Source: CAKSQL01 sp045606465 (lineage in GTDB: Bacteria; Bacillota; Clostridia; UBA1381). From it: a stretch of 11,868 bases of DNA. The first letter of the stretch is position 1. The number at the start of each line of letters is the position of its first letter. This document shows, one piece after another, positions 1-7,349 of this stretch. The stretch spans positions 1 to 11,868 of the forward strand of contig JAZURZ010000136.1 of NCBI GenBank assembly GCA_045606465.1, in the 5' to 3' direction. Both the position numbers and the translations under genes were made by a program. The notes beneath the pieces are model-generated. The model saw nothing but the letters and a program-made list of their open reading frames with translations, ran no database searches and had not been told where the DNA came from.

Positions 1-227
1 ATTTTTAAGAATTTATTTAAATATTTTTTAAATTTTAATGATATTTTTGTCATTGTTATCATCTTAAATTAAAAAAATACCATCTTGCTTTAATGCTGAA
101 ATTGCATTTTTTGTATTCCTCTTGTTAACTTTTAAAAAACAAAAAAACAAAATTTTCCCGTCAAGAAAATGTCCGATTTTAAAAGCTGGACAAAGGTGTC
201 TAAAACAAGGAAAATTTAACCTTTTTA
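1..227. other. AT-rich noncoding region upstream of fabH
   Basis: I see no convincing gene here. The stretch is very AT-rich with long A and T runs and stops in all frames. It contains a loose inverted pair ATGATA (38-43) / TATCAT (57-62) and GTTAAC near 125, neither strong enough to name. No gene for a MarR-type FabT regulator, which precedes fabH in many clostridia and streptococci, lies within these bases, though one could lie further upstream outside the window. Confidence 0.5.
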
Positions 228-236
228 TGATATACT
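228..236 (+). promoter_or_regulatory. Probable promoter of the fab operon (extended -10)
   Basis: TGaTATACT at 228-236 matches an extended -10 element (TGn followed by 5 of 6 bases of TATAAT). No good -35 box sits 17 bases upstream, which fits an extended -10 promoter. A short inverted repeat TATGA (226-230) / TCATA (241-245) flanks it and could be an operator, but arms of 5 bp are weak evidence. Transcription would begin near 243, leaving a leader of roughly 65 bases before fabH. This is inference from sequence alone. Confidence 0.35.
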
Positions 237-309
237 TTTTTCATAGATAATTGTAATGCTTTTATTTTACAGAAATTATAAAATTTTATTAAAGAAAGGA
301 TATAAGAAT

Positions 310-1263
310 ATGTGTTTTAGTATATTGGGAACGGGTAGTTATTTACCAAAAAAGGTTCTTTCTAATGACGATTTTGCAGAGTTTGTTGAAACCTCTGACG
401 AATGGATAAAAAAGCGTGTTGGAATATCCCAAAGGCATATTTGCACAGATGAAACTGCGGTAGATTTAGGCGTAATGGCAGCAAAAGAAGCTCTTTTGTC
501 TGCAAATGTAAACGCCGATGAGCTTGATTTGATACTTGCAGCCACCATTTCAGGTCCCAATGCCTCCCCCACAGTTGCAGCTATGATACAAAAGGAGCTC
601 GGGGCAACCTGTCCTGCATATGACATAAGCTCTGCATGTGCTGCATTTGTTTTCTTGCTTGAAACCGTAGCGGGATACTTTGCAAGAAAAAAGGTTAAAA
701 AGGTTTTGGTGGTAGGCACAGAACAGCTCAGCCGATTGGTTGACTATAGCGACCGCTCCACCTGTGTCATCTTCGGCGATGGTGCAGGAGCGGCAGTTTT
801 GGGCGAAGGAAATTCCTACATTTCTTCCCATCTTCACACCGAGGGTGGCGACGATGTTATAAAAATACCAAATCACAAGGGGAGCTCTCCATTTTTTACT
901 CTTGCGCAAGATGAGCCTTTTATACAAATGAAAGGTCAGGAAACCTTTAAATTTGCAGTTCGTGTAATGTGTAACGACGTTGAAAAGGTGATTGAAGATG
1001 CCAATCTTACAAAGGAGGACATTTCCTTTATTGTTCCCCATCAGGCAAATTTAAGAATTATAGATTTTGCAGCTAAAAGGCTTGGTATGCCAAATGAAAA
1101 GTTTTTCACCAATATAGAATATTGCGGCAACACTTCATCTGCAAGCGTGCCTATCGCTCTTGATGAAATGAACAAAAAAGGTCTTTTGAAAAAGGGCGAC
1201 AAAATAGTACTTAGTGCGTTTGGCGGTGGCTTGTCAAGTGCCGCTTGCGTTATTGAATGGTAA
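310..1263 (+). CDS. fabH: Beta-ketoacyl-ACP synthase III (FabH)
   Basis: FabH condenses acetyl-CoA (or a branched acyl-CoA) with malonyl-ACP to start fatty acid chains in the cytoplasm. The protein is 317 aa, the normal family length. The catalytic triad is complete: Cys110 in the SSACAAF context, His244 in VPHQAN and Asn274 in GNTSSAS, nearly the same numbering as E. coli FabH. I chose the ATG at 310 because AAAGAAAGGA lies 9 bases upstream and the protein then starts directly with the family's N-terminal strand. An in-frame ATG at 256 would add an unrelated 18-residue basic tail and has no ribosome binding site. It is the first gene of the fab cluster, 21 bases before fabK. The usual acpP gene does not follow it. 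The acyl-CoA preference cannot be read from sequence. Confidence 0.95.
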   Translation: MCFSILGTGSYLPKKVLSNDDFAEFVETSDEWIKKRVGISQRHICTDETAVDLGVMAAKEALLSANVNADELDLILAATISGPNASPTVAAMIQKELGATCPAYDISSACAAFVFLLETVAGYFARKKVKKVLVVGTEQLSRLVDYSDRSTCVIFGDGAGAAVLGEGNSYISSHLHTEGGDDVIKIPNHKGSSPFFTLAQDEPFIQMKGQETFKFAVRVMCNDVEKVIEDANLTKEDISFIVPHQANLRIIDFAAKRLGMPNEKFFTNIEYCGNTSSASVPIALDEMNKKGLLKKGDKIVLSAFGGGLSSAACVIEW

Positions 1264-1284
1264 ATTTTCGAGGGAGGAAATGAA

Positions 1285-2229
1285 ATGATAAAAACACCTA
1301 TTTGTGATATGCTGGGAATTGAATTTCCCATTTTTCAGGGCGGCATGGCATGGATTGCCGATGGGCGTCTTGCAGCCGCTGTATCTGAGGCAGGCGGTCT
1401 TGGTATAATTTCTGCAATGAATGCAGGAAGCGACTACTTAAGAGAGGAAATTCTCATTGCAAGGTCTCTTACAAAAAAGCCATTTGGTGTCAATGTAATG
1501 CTTGCAAGTCCGCACATTCCTGAAATTGCCGAGCTTTTAGCAGAAGAAAAAGTACCTGTCATAACCACAGGGGCAGGAAACCCTGCAAAATATATGGAGG
1601 AATGGATTAATGCAGGAAGTAAAGTAATTCCCGTCATTGCATCTGTTTCCATGGCAAAAAAAGTTATAAAAGCAGGAGCTTCTGCTATTATTGCAGAGGG
1701 CGGAGAATCGGGCGGTCATGTAGGAGATATGACCACAATGGCTCTTGTTCCTCAAGTAGTTGATGCATCAGAGGTACCCGTCATTGCAGCAGGTGGAATA
1801 GGCGACGGAAGAGGTGTGGCTGCTGCCCTCATGCTTGGTGCGGCAGGAGTTCAGCTCGGAACACGCTTTTTAGTTGCAAAAGAATGTAATGTTCACGAAA
1901 ACTACAAACAAAAAATTCTCTCTGCAAGCGACATTTCCACAATTGTAACAGGAAAGCGTTTAGGTCACCCTGTAAGGAGCATAAAAACTCCCTATTCAAG
2001 AGAATATGCACGCCTTGAATACACTGATATTCCCGATGAAAAATTAGAGGAATTCGGAACCGGTGCGCTAAGGCTTGCCGCCATTGAGGGGGATGAGAAA
2101 AAGGGATGTTTTCTTGCAGGTCAGATTTCAGGCATGATTACAAAAGAGCAGACCGCAGAAGAAATTATAAAAGAAATTTTTAAAGAGGCAGAAATTGTAT
2201 TGAAAGGAGCAGGAAAATGGGTAAAATAG
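1285..2229 (+). CDS. fabK: Enoyl-ACP reductase II, FMN-dependent (FabK)
   Basis: FabK performs the last reduction of each elongation cycle, enoyl-ACP to acyl-ACP, with FMN and NAD(P)H. The 314 aa protein is a TIM-barrel flavoprotein of the FabK/nitronate monooxygenase superfamily. Visible motifs are GGMAWI near the N terminus, GAGNP, AEGGESGGHVG with the expected catalytic His145, AAGGIGDGRG for phosphate binding, and GVQLGTRF. Nitronate monooxygenases look similar, but the position between fabH and fabD, together with the GGHVG histidine motif, supports FabK. FabK enzymes are known to be insensitive to triclosan, unlike FabI; no FabI is present here. The ribosome binding site GGGAGGAAA is well placed. 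The 3' end overlaps fabD by 13 bases, suggesting translational coupling. Confidence 0.93.
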   Translation: MIKTPICDMLGIEFPIFQGGMAWIADGRLAAAVSEAGGLGIISAMNAGSDYLREEILIARSLTKKPFGVNVMLASPHIPEIAELLAEEKVPVITTGAGNPAKYMEEWINAGSKVIPVIASVSMAKKVIKAGASAIIAEGGESGGHVGDMTTMALVPQVVDASEVPVIAAGGIGDGRGVAAALMLGAAGVQLGTRFLVAKECNVHENYKQKILSASDISTIVTGKRLGHPVRSIKTPYSREYARLEYTDIPDEKLEEFGTGALRLAAIEGDEKKGCFLAGQISGMITKEQTAEEIIKEIFKEAEIVLKGAGKWVK

Positions 2230-3128
2230 CATTTTTGTTCCCTGGTCAGGGAGCGCAATACCCCGGAATGGGAAAATCCTTATACGAAAACGACGAAGGT
2301 GTAAAGGCTTTTTTTGACGAGTGCGAAGAATATCGCAAAAATACCCTTCATCAAATGTTTTGCGGTGAAAAGGAGGAGCTTACTCTCACAATAAATGCAC
2401 AACCATGCCTTTATTGTGCAGACCTTGCAACCGCTCTTGCCTTGTCAAAGCGTGGTATAAACCCCGATGCAGTTGCAGGCTTTTCCTTAGGCGAAATTGC
2501 CGCGCTGTCCTTTGCCGGAGCATATACTTATTCCGAGGGTTTTAAAATTGTGTGTAAGCGTGCCGAGCTTATGAGCAAGGCAAGTGAGGGTATCTCCTCA
2601 GGTATGACTGCAGTTTTAAAGCTTGAGGATTCTTTAGTGGAAAAGGCTTGTTCTGAATTTGAGGAAGTTTTCCCTGTAAACTACAATTCTGATGGTCAGC
2701 TTGTGGTTGCCGGAAAGAAAGAAAGTCTTGCAGCATTTAAGAAAAAAATCAAAGAGCTTGGCGGAAAAACTATAGATTTGGCAGTAAGCGGCGGATTTCA
2801 TTCCCCCTTTATGAACACTGCCGCAGAAAAATTTTCTGACGCATTAGGCGAGTTTGAAATAAATCTTCCCAAAATTCCTATATACGCAAATTATGATGCA
2901 AAGCCATATAGCAAAAATCCAAAGGAAGTTTTACCTTTGCAAATAAATCACCCTGTCAGATGGAAAGAGATTTTAAAGGCTATGGCACAGGATGGCTTTG
3001 ACACCTTCATAGAGGTAGGCCCCGGAAAGGTTCTTTCGGGTCTTGTAAAAAAGGTTGTTTGCGATGCTAAAATATATTCTGCTGACAGCATTGAGGGAAT
3101 AGAAAAAATTGTTACGGAGGTAATTTGA
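2217..3128 (+). CDS. fabD: Malonyl-CoA:ACP transacylase (FabD)
   Basis: FabD moves malonyl from CoA to the phosphopantetheine arm of ACP, supplying FabH and FabF. The 303 aa length is typical. The N terminus FPGQGAQYPGMG is the family signature. The nucleophile Ser90 lies in GFSLGE, where most homologues have GHSLGE, so the residue before the serine is Phe rather than His. The second catalytic residue His195 lies in GGFHSPFM, and HPVRW and EVGPGKVL follow near the C terminus. The gene starts inside fabK (13-base overlap), with AAAGGAG just ahead. Its stop codon lies 2 bases before the ATG chosen for fabG, and overlaps an alternative TTG. Its substrate acceptor, acpP, is not encoded in this window. 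Confidence 0.94.
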   Translation: MGKIAFLFPGQGAQYPGMGKSLYENDEGVKAFFDECEEYRKNTLHQMFCGEKEELTLTINAQPCLYCADLATALALSKRGINPDAVAGFSLGEIAALSFAGAYTYSEGFKIVCKRAELMSKASEGISSGMTAVLKLEDSLVEKACSEFEEVFPVNYNSDGQLVVAGKKESLAAFKKKIKELGGKTIDLAVSGGFHSPFMNTAAEKFSDALGEFEINLPKIPIYANYDAKPYSKNPKEVLPLQINHPVRWKEILKAMAQDGFDTFIEVGPGKVLSGLVKKVVCDAKIYSADSIEGIEKIVTEVI

Positions 3129-3130
3129 AA

Positions 3131-3865
3131 ATGCATGAGGATAAATTGGCAGTTATAACCGGCGGTGCAAGAGGAATAGGTGCCGCAATTGCAACAAAGC
3201 TTGCACATAGAGTTTCAAAAATAGCAATAATCGACTTTTGTGATGCCGATGTTGCAGAAGATGTAAAAGAAAAAATAAAGGCTTTGGGCGCAGAGTGTAA
3301 ATTCTACAAATGTGACGTTTCCGACTTCGATGGAGTGGGAAATACCATCAAGGAAATAAACGAAGATTTAGGCACAATCGACATACTCGTAAACAATGCA
3401 GGAATTACTCGTGACAAGCTCATTTTAGCCATGAAAGAGCCGGATTTTGACAGTGTAATAAATGTTAATTTAAAGGGTTGCTTTAACACAATTCATCATT
3501 CGGTTTCGCAAATGACTAAAAAGCGTTATGGGAAAATTGTAAATATTGCATCGGTTGCAGGAATTATGGGAAATCCCGGTCAGGCAAACTATGCTGCGTC
3601 AAAAGCAGGGGTTATAGGCATGACAAAAACTGTTGCAAAGGAACTTGCATCAAGAAATATTTGTGTAAATGCCATTGCTCCGGGATTTATTGAAACCGAC
3701 ATGACAGAAATTTTTAAATCCAATGAAGCACTTATAAATCAAATTCCTCAAAAAAGAATGGGAAAACCCGAAGAGGTTGCCGCTTTAGTTGATTTTCTTA
3801 CAAGCTCTAATGCTGATTATATCACGGGCGAGGTTATAAGAATAGACGGCGGAATGGCAATGTAA
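3131..3865 (+). CDS. fabG: 3-oxoacyl-ACP reductase (FabG)
   Basis: FabG reduces 3-ketoacyl-ACP to 3-hydroxyacyl-ACP with NADPH. It is a classical short-chain dehydrogenase: cofactor motif TGGARGIG near residue 10, NNAG, and the catalytic Ser141, Tyr154 and Lys158 with the 13-residue Ser-Tyr spacing of E. coli FabG. The C terminus YITGEVIRIDGGMAM is typical. From the ATG at 3131 the protein has 244 aa, the same as E. coli. A TTG at 3125 in the same frame would add two residues and overlap the fabD stop by 4 bases. The GGAGG at 3116-3120 is 4 bases from the TTG and 10 from the ATG, so neither spacing is ideal. I prefer the ATG, with moderate certainty. Confidence 0.93.
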   Translation: MHEDKLAVITGGARGIGAAIATKLAHRVSKIAIIDFCDADVAEDVKEKIKALGAECKFYKCDVSDFDGVGNTIKEINEDLGTIDILVNNAGITRDKLILAMKEPDFDSVINVNLKGCFNTIHHSVSQMTKKRYGKIVNIASVAGIMGNPGQANYAASKAGVIGMTKTVAKELASRNICVNAIAPGFIETDMTEIFKSNEALINQIPQKRMGKPEEVAALVDFLTSSNADYITGEVIRIDGGMAM

Positions 3866-3889
3866 ATTTAAAGAAAGGATTGATTGGCT

Positions 3890-5119
3890 ATGAAAAGAGT
3901 TGTAATAACCGGAATAGGGGCAATTACGCCCATAGGAAAAAATGTAAATGAATTTTGGGAGGGACTTATTTTAGGAAAAAATGGAATAGCTCCCATAACA
4001 CTATTTGACACCGAGGGCTACAAGGCAACACTTGCAGCTGAGGTTAAGGACTTTGACCCTTGCGACTACATGGAAAAGGGCGAGGCAAGAAAGCTTGACC
4101 GCTTTGTTCAATTTGCTCTTGCATCAGCCGAAGAAGCAGTTTCTGACAGTGGTATCATGGGTAAGGTTGACCCTGACAGATTCGGCGTTTACTATGCATC
4201 GGGCATAGGCGGCTTTAACACATTTTGCGAGGAGGACAGAAAATGTGTTCAGATGGGCGCAAAAAAAGTTTCTCCCCACTTTATCCCTAAGCTTATATTA
4301 AATTTATCAGCAGGAAATATTGCAATAAAATATAACGCAACAGGCCCTTGCATTTCAGCAGTTACTGCCTGTGCAACAGGCACAACGAATATTGGTGAGG
4401 CTTATCGTGCAATTCGCCATGGCTATGCCGATGCAATAATTGCAGGCGGAGCTGAGGCTGCTATTGTTGATTTGGGTGTTGCGGGCTTTACAAATTGCAT
4501 GGCTCTTTGCACAGGCGACGACCCTGAAAAAGCCTCTATTCCCTTTGACGCACGCAGAAGCGGCTTTGTAATGGGCGAAGGTGCTGCAACCTTAATTTTG
4601 GAAGAATATGAGCACGCAGTTGCAAGAGGCGCTAAAATTTATGGTGAAATATGCGGCTATGGCTCAACCTGTGACGCTTATCATGTCACTGCTCCTTCCC
4701 CCGATGCATCGGGCGCTGCAAAAGCAATAAAAAATGCTTTAATTGAGGCAGACGCTCTTGAGAATACAAATATATATATAAACGCACATGGAACAAGCAC
4801 ACCCTTAAACGACAAGACCGAAACCCTTGCAATCAAAAATGTTTATGGCGAGGGAGCCTATAAGGTAAGTATAAGCTCAACAAAATCAATGACGGGGCAT
4901 ATGTTGGGAGCAGCTGGTGCAGTTGAAGCAATCGCAGCAATATTAGCTCTTAAAAATGGCATAATTCCTCCCACAATAGGCTATGCCGAACCCGACCCCG
5001 AGTGCGACCTTGACTACACTCCCAACATTGCAAAGGAAAGAAATCTTGACTACGCCGCTTCGGTTTCTCTTGGCTTTGGCGGTCACAATGCCTGCATTGT
5101 ATTTAAAAAAGTTGACTGA
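3890..5119 (+). CDS. fabF: Beta-ketoacyl-ACP synthase II (FabF)
   Basis: FabF condenses malonyl-ACP with growing acyl-ACP in each elongation round. The 409 aa thiolase-fold protein has the Cys-His-His triad: Cys161 in TACATGTT, His300 in NAHGTSTPLND and His337 in SMTGHMLGAAG, plus the conserved Lys332. The C terminus FGGHNACIVFK is standard. I chose the ATG at 3890 since KRVVITGIGA then begins the protein as in relatives. A TTG at 3884, 6 bases upstream in frame, is closer to AAAGGA (3874-3879), the same paired-start layout seen in fabG. The gene is 24 bases after fabG. accB, which often follows fabF, is absent; instead there are 59 noncoding bases before fabZ. Confidence 0.95.
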   Translation: MKRVVITGIGAITPIGKNVNEFWEGLILGKNGIAPITLFDTEGYKATLAAEVKDFDPCDYMEKGEARKLDRFVQFALASAEEAVSDSGIMGKVDPDRFGVYYASGIGGFNTFCEEDRKCVQMGAKKVSPHFIPKLILNLSAGNIAIKYNATGPCISAVTACATGTTNIGEAYRAIRHGYADAIIAGGAEAAIVDLGVAGFTNCMALCTGDDPEKASIPFDARRSGFVMGEGAATLILEEYEHAVARGAKIYGEICGYGSTCDAYHVTAPSPDASGAAKAIKNALIEADALENTNIYINAHGTSTPLNDKTETLAIKNVYGEGAYKVSISSTKSMTGHMLGAAGAVEAIAAILALKNGIIPPTIGYAEPDPECDLDYTPNIAKERNLDYAASVSLGFGGHNACIVFKKVD

Positions 5120-5128
5120 TTGAGACAA

Positions 5129-5175
5129 AAAATTATTTCCCTATTTTTTAAAAATTCATTTAGGAAAGGAATTTT
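5129..5175 (+). repeat. Imperfect inverted repeat enclosing the fabZ ribosome binding site
   Basis: In the fabF-fabZ gap, AAAATT (5129-5134) plus TTTCC (5136-5140) can pair with GGAAA (5163-5167) plus AATTTT (5170-5175), with a small internal mismatch and a 22-base loop. The right arm contains GGAAAGGA, the fabZ Shine-Dalgarno, so the folded form would hide it. The arms are AT-rich and the stem is modest, so this may be chance. Confidence 0.25.
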
Positions 5176-5178
5176 AGT

Positions 5179-5595
5179 ATGGATATAGAACAAATCAAGG
5201 CAATACTTCCCCACCGTGACAGCATGCTTTTAATAGATGAAGTTGTATCAAGCGATGGCAAAGCTTTTGGCAAAAAGCTAATTACCGGGAAGGAATGGTT
5301 TTTAGATGGTCATTTCCCCGGGTCCCCCATTGTTCCCGGAGTTATTCTCTGCGAAATAATGGCGCAATCGGTTTGTGTTCTCATGGCTGATAAAATGACA
5401 TCGGATAAGCTTCCATTCTTTTCAGGGCTCGATAAGGTGCATTTTAAAGCCCCTGTCCGCCCCGGAGATTTGTTTTGCACTGAATGTGAAATAACCAAGA
5501 GCCGTGGTCCCTTCTATTTTGCAAAGGGCTCAGGATATGTAGATGGAAAATTATGCGTAAGCGCTGAATTTTCCTTTGCATTAATTAACAAATAA
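5179..5595 (+). CDS. fabZ: 3-hydroxyacyl-ACP dehydratase (FabZ)
   Basis: FabZ removes water from 3-hydroxyacyl-ACP to give trans-2-enoyl-ACP, the substrate of FabK. The 138 aa hot-dog fold protein starts with the characteristic IKAILPHRDSMLLID. The catalytic pair is His45 in GHFPGSPIVPG and Glu59 in CEIMAQ, 14 residues apart as in characterised FabZ enzymes. Nothing in it suggests isomerase (FabA-type) activity, so the route to unsaturated fatty acids is not shown here. The ATG follows AGGAAAGGA by 8 bases. The neighbours are fabF upstream and accD 23 bases downstream; the accC gene often found after fabZ is missing. Confidence 0.94.
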   Translation: MDIEQIKAILPHRDSMLLIDEVVSSDGKAFGKKLITGKEWFLDGHFPGSPIVPGVILCEIMAQSVCVLMADKMTSDKLPFFSGLDKVHFKAPVRPGDLFCTECEITKSRGPFYFAKGSGYVDGKLCVSAEFSFALINK

Positions 5596-5618
5596 GAAAG
5601 GAAAATGGGTTTTTAATT

Positions 5619-6464
5619 ATGAAAATTAGCGATATGGTTAAAAATATCTTTAGCAAAAATGCAGCCGAAAATACAAAAAGCTATTCCTGTCCTGCCTGCA
5701 AGAAGGAAGCTGAGGTTGAAGTTTTGTTAAAAAATAATTTTATTTGTCCTGACTGCGGTGCATATGTACGAATCGCGCCTATTGAAAGAATTGCACTAAT
5801 TGCAGATTCTGGCACCTTTTGTCCCACAGATAATGATGTAATAAGTCAAAATATTATAAATTTCCCTGAATATGAAGAAAAGCTTGAAAACGCAAGAAAT
5901 TCAAGCGGCGAAGCAGAGGGAGTAACCTGCGGCTTTTGCAAAATAGGCGGCATAGAGTGTGGAATATTTGTGATGAATCCCTATTTTATGATGGGAAGCA
6001 TGGGCATAGTTGTGGGCGAAAAAATTACAAGGCTTTTTGAAGATGCAACAAGGAGAAGTCTTCCTGTAGTAGGCTTTACTGCCTCTGGTGGGGCAAGAAT
6101 GCAAGAGGGAATGTACTCTCTCATGCAAATGGCAAAGGTCAGCGGTGCTGTAAAGCGTCACAGCGACGCAAAAAATTTATATATAGCAGTTCTTACCGAC
6201 CCCACAACGGGAGGCGTTACTGCAAGCTTTGCCATGGAAGCAGATATAACAATCGCCGAGCCAAATGCTCTTATAGGCTTTGCAGGTGCAAGAGTTATAA
6301 AAGAAACCACTGGCAAGGAATTACCCAAAGGTTTCCAGCGTGCCGAATTTTTATTGGAGCATGGCTTTGTAGATGCAATCATTGGAAGAAATGAGCTTAA
6401 AGATAAGATTTCTTCCCTTTTAAAGCTTCACAGAAAGGAGAATTTAAAAAATGAAAGCATATGA
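5619..6464 (+). CDS. accD: Acetyl-CoA carboxylase carboxyltransferase beta subunit (AccD)
   Basis: AccD with AccA forms the carboxyltransferase that transfers CO2 from carboxybiotin to acetyl-CoA, making malonyl-CoA. At 281 aa it has the N-terminal zinc ribbon with Cys24, Cys27, Cys43 and Cys46 (15 residues between the pairs, as in E. coli). The crotonase-fold core carries SGGARMQEG, DPTTGGVTASFA and GFAGARVI. The ATG at 5619 is the only sensible start, but the nearest Shine-Dalgarno, AGAAAGGA (5595-5602), is 16 bases away. In between sits a tiny reading frame, ATG GGT TTT TAA (5605-5616). Translation may rely on coupling to fabZ, whose stop overlaps the start of that Shine-Dalgarno. It overlaps accA by 14 bases, fitting equal subunit production. 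Confidence 0.95.
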   Translation: MKISDMVKNIFSKNAAENTKSYSCPACKKEAEVEVLLKNNFICPDCGAYVRIAPIERIALIADSGTFCPTDNDVISQNIINFPEYEEKLENARNSSGEAEGVTCGFCKIGGIECGIFVMNPYFMMGSMGIVVGEKITRLFEDATRRSLPVVGFTASGGARMQEGMYSLMQMAKVSGAVKRHSDAKNLYIAVLTDPTTGGVTASFAMEADITIAEPNALIGFAGARVIKETTGKELPKGFQRAEFLLEHGFVDAIIGRNELKDKISSLLKLHRKENLKNESI

Positions 6465-7227
6465 AAGAGTTTTAGAGGCCCGCAAGGGAAACCGTCCCAT
6501 GGGTAAATTTTACATAAATAATATGATAAATGACTTTATTGAATTTCATGGCGACCGTCGTTATGGCGATGACGGAGCGATACTTGCAGGCGTAGGCTTT
6601 CTTGATGATGCACCCGTGACAGTTATTGCAATGGAAAAAGGCGACACTATAGAGGAAAGAATTAAGCGTAATTTTGGATGTCCGAGTCCCGAAGGCTACA
6701 GAAAAGCACTAAGACTTATGAAACAGGCAGAAAAATTTAAAAGACCTGTCATCTGCTTCATAGGGAGCTCGGGAGCTTATTGCGGAGTAGATGCAGAGGA
6801 GCGCGGTCAAGGTCAGGCAATTGCTGAAAACCTGATGGAAATGATGACCTTGAAAACTCCAATAATTTCGGTTGTCGTAGGCGAGGGCGGAAGCGGAGGA
6901 GCTTTGGCTTTAGGGGTCGGCGATCGTGTGTTTATGTTTGAAAATTCAGTATATTCGGTAATTTCTCCCGAAGGTTGTGCAAGCATTTTGTGGAAGGATG
7001 GCTCAAAGGCACCCGATGCCGCAGAATGTCTTAAGCTTACCGCTGAGGATTTAAAAAAATTTGGAATGGTTGAAGAAGTAATTAAAGAAGAAAATAAAAG
7101 TCCTGAGGAAATTGCGCTTGATCTGAAAGAAAAAATTAAAAAGGCTCTTTCAGAGTCAGAAAAAATAAGCGAGCAGGAAATGCTTGACAAAAGATATTTA
7201 AGATTTCGCAATTTTGGAACGATTTAA
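6451..7227 (+). CDS. accA: Acetyl-CoA carboxylase carboxyltransferase alpha subunit (AccA)
   Basis: AccA is the partner of AccD in the carboxyltransferase. The 258 aa protein is shorter than E. coli AccA (about 319) because it has a short N terminus, as is common in clostridia. Signatures are EFHGDRRYGDD, PSPEGYRKALRLMKQAEKF, DAEERGQGQAIAENL, and GEGGSGGA (residues 144-151) forming the oxyanion-type glycine loop. At residues 105-108 it reads GSSG before AYCG, where most homologues have DTPG; I see no sign of damage otherwise. The gene starts within accD, with AGAAAGGAG 10 bases ahead. It is the last gene of the operon and a terminator hairpin follows about 55 bases later. Without accB and accC nearby, the biotin carboxylase half must come from elsewhere. 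Confidence 0.95.
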   Translation: MKAYERVLEARKGNRPMGKFYINNMINDFIEFHGDRRYGDDGAILAGVGFLDDAPVTVIAMEKGDTIEERIKRNFGCPSPEGYRKALRLMKQAEKFKRPVICFIGSSGAYCGVDAEERGQGQAIAENLMEMMTLKTPIISVVVGEGGSGGALALGVGDRVFMFENSVYSVISPEGCASILWKDGSKAPDAAECLKLTAEDLKKFGMVEEVIKEENKSPEEIALDLKEKIKKALSESEKISEQEMLDKRYLRFRNFGTI

Positions 7228-7282
7228 AATTTCAACAAATAAAAATGAATTAAAATTAGCATATTGTTTTTTATTATGCAAA

Positions 7283-7310
7283 AAAGAGGAAAGAATTTTC
7301 TTTCCTCTTT
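7283..7310. terminator. Bidirectional terminator between converging operons
   Basis: A perfect 13-bp inverted repeat, AAAGAGGAAAGAA (7283-7295) and its complement (7298-7310), separated by TT. On the - strand the stem runs into a continuous T run and is a convincing Rho-independent terminator for the S1-domain operon. On the + strand the T stretch after the stem is only TTT, then AAATTT, so termination of accA there should be weaker. It lies between the 3' ends of accA and the S1 gene. Confidence 0.8.
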
Positions 7311-7349
7311 AAATTTCTTATGTGTATATTTGCAAAAAAGCAAAGGAGT

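Noticed and set aside
550..1041. Open frame on the - strand inside fabH, cysteine-rich
   Set aside because: It is wholly antisense to a well conserved gene, has no ribosome binding site and resembles no family.
4005..4208. Out-of-frame open reading inside fabF
   Set aside because: Composition is a frameshift shadow of FabF (many Thr, Leu, Arg), and fabF itself is intact.
7228..7282. Possible small gene or RNA after accA
   Set aside because: Short, A/T-only sequence with stops in each frame and no structure beyond weak GCATA/TATGC pairing.
7329..7344. TTTGC-A6-GCAAA small hairpin after the S1 gene
   Set aside because: Five base pairs with no T run; the 7283-7310 hairpin explains termination better.
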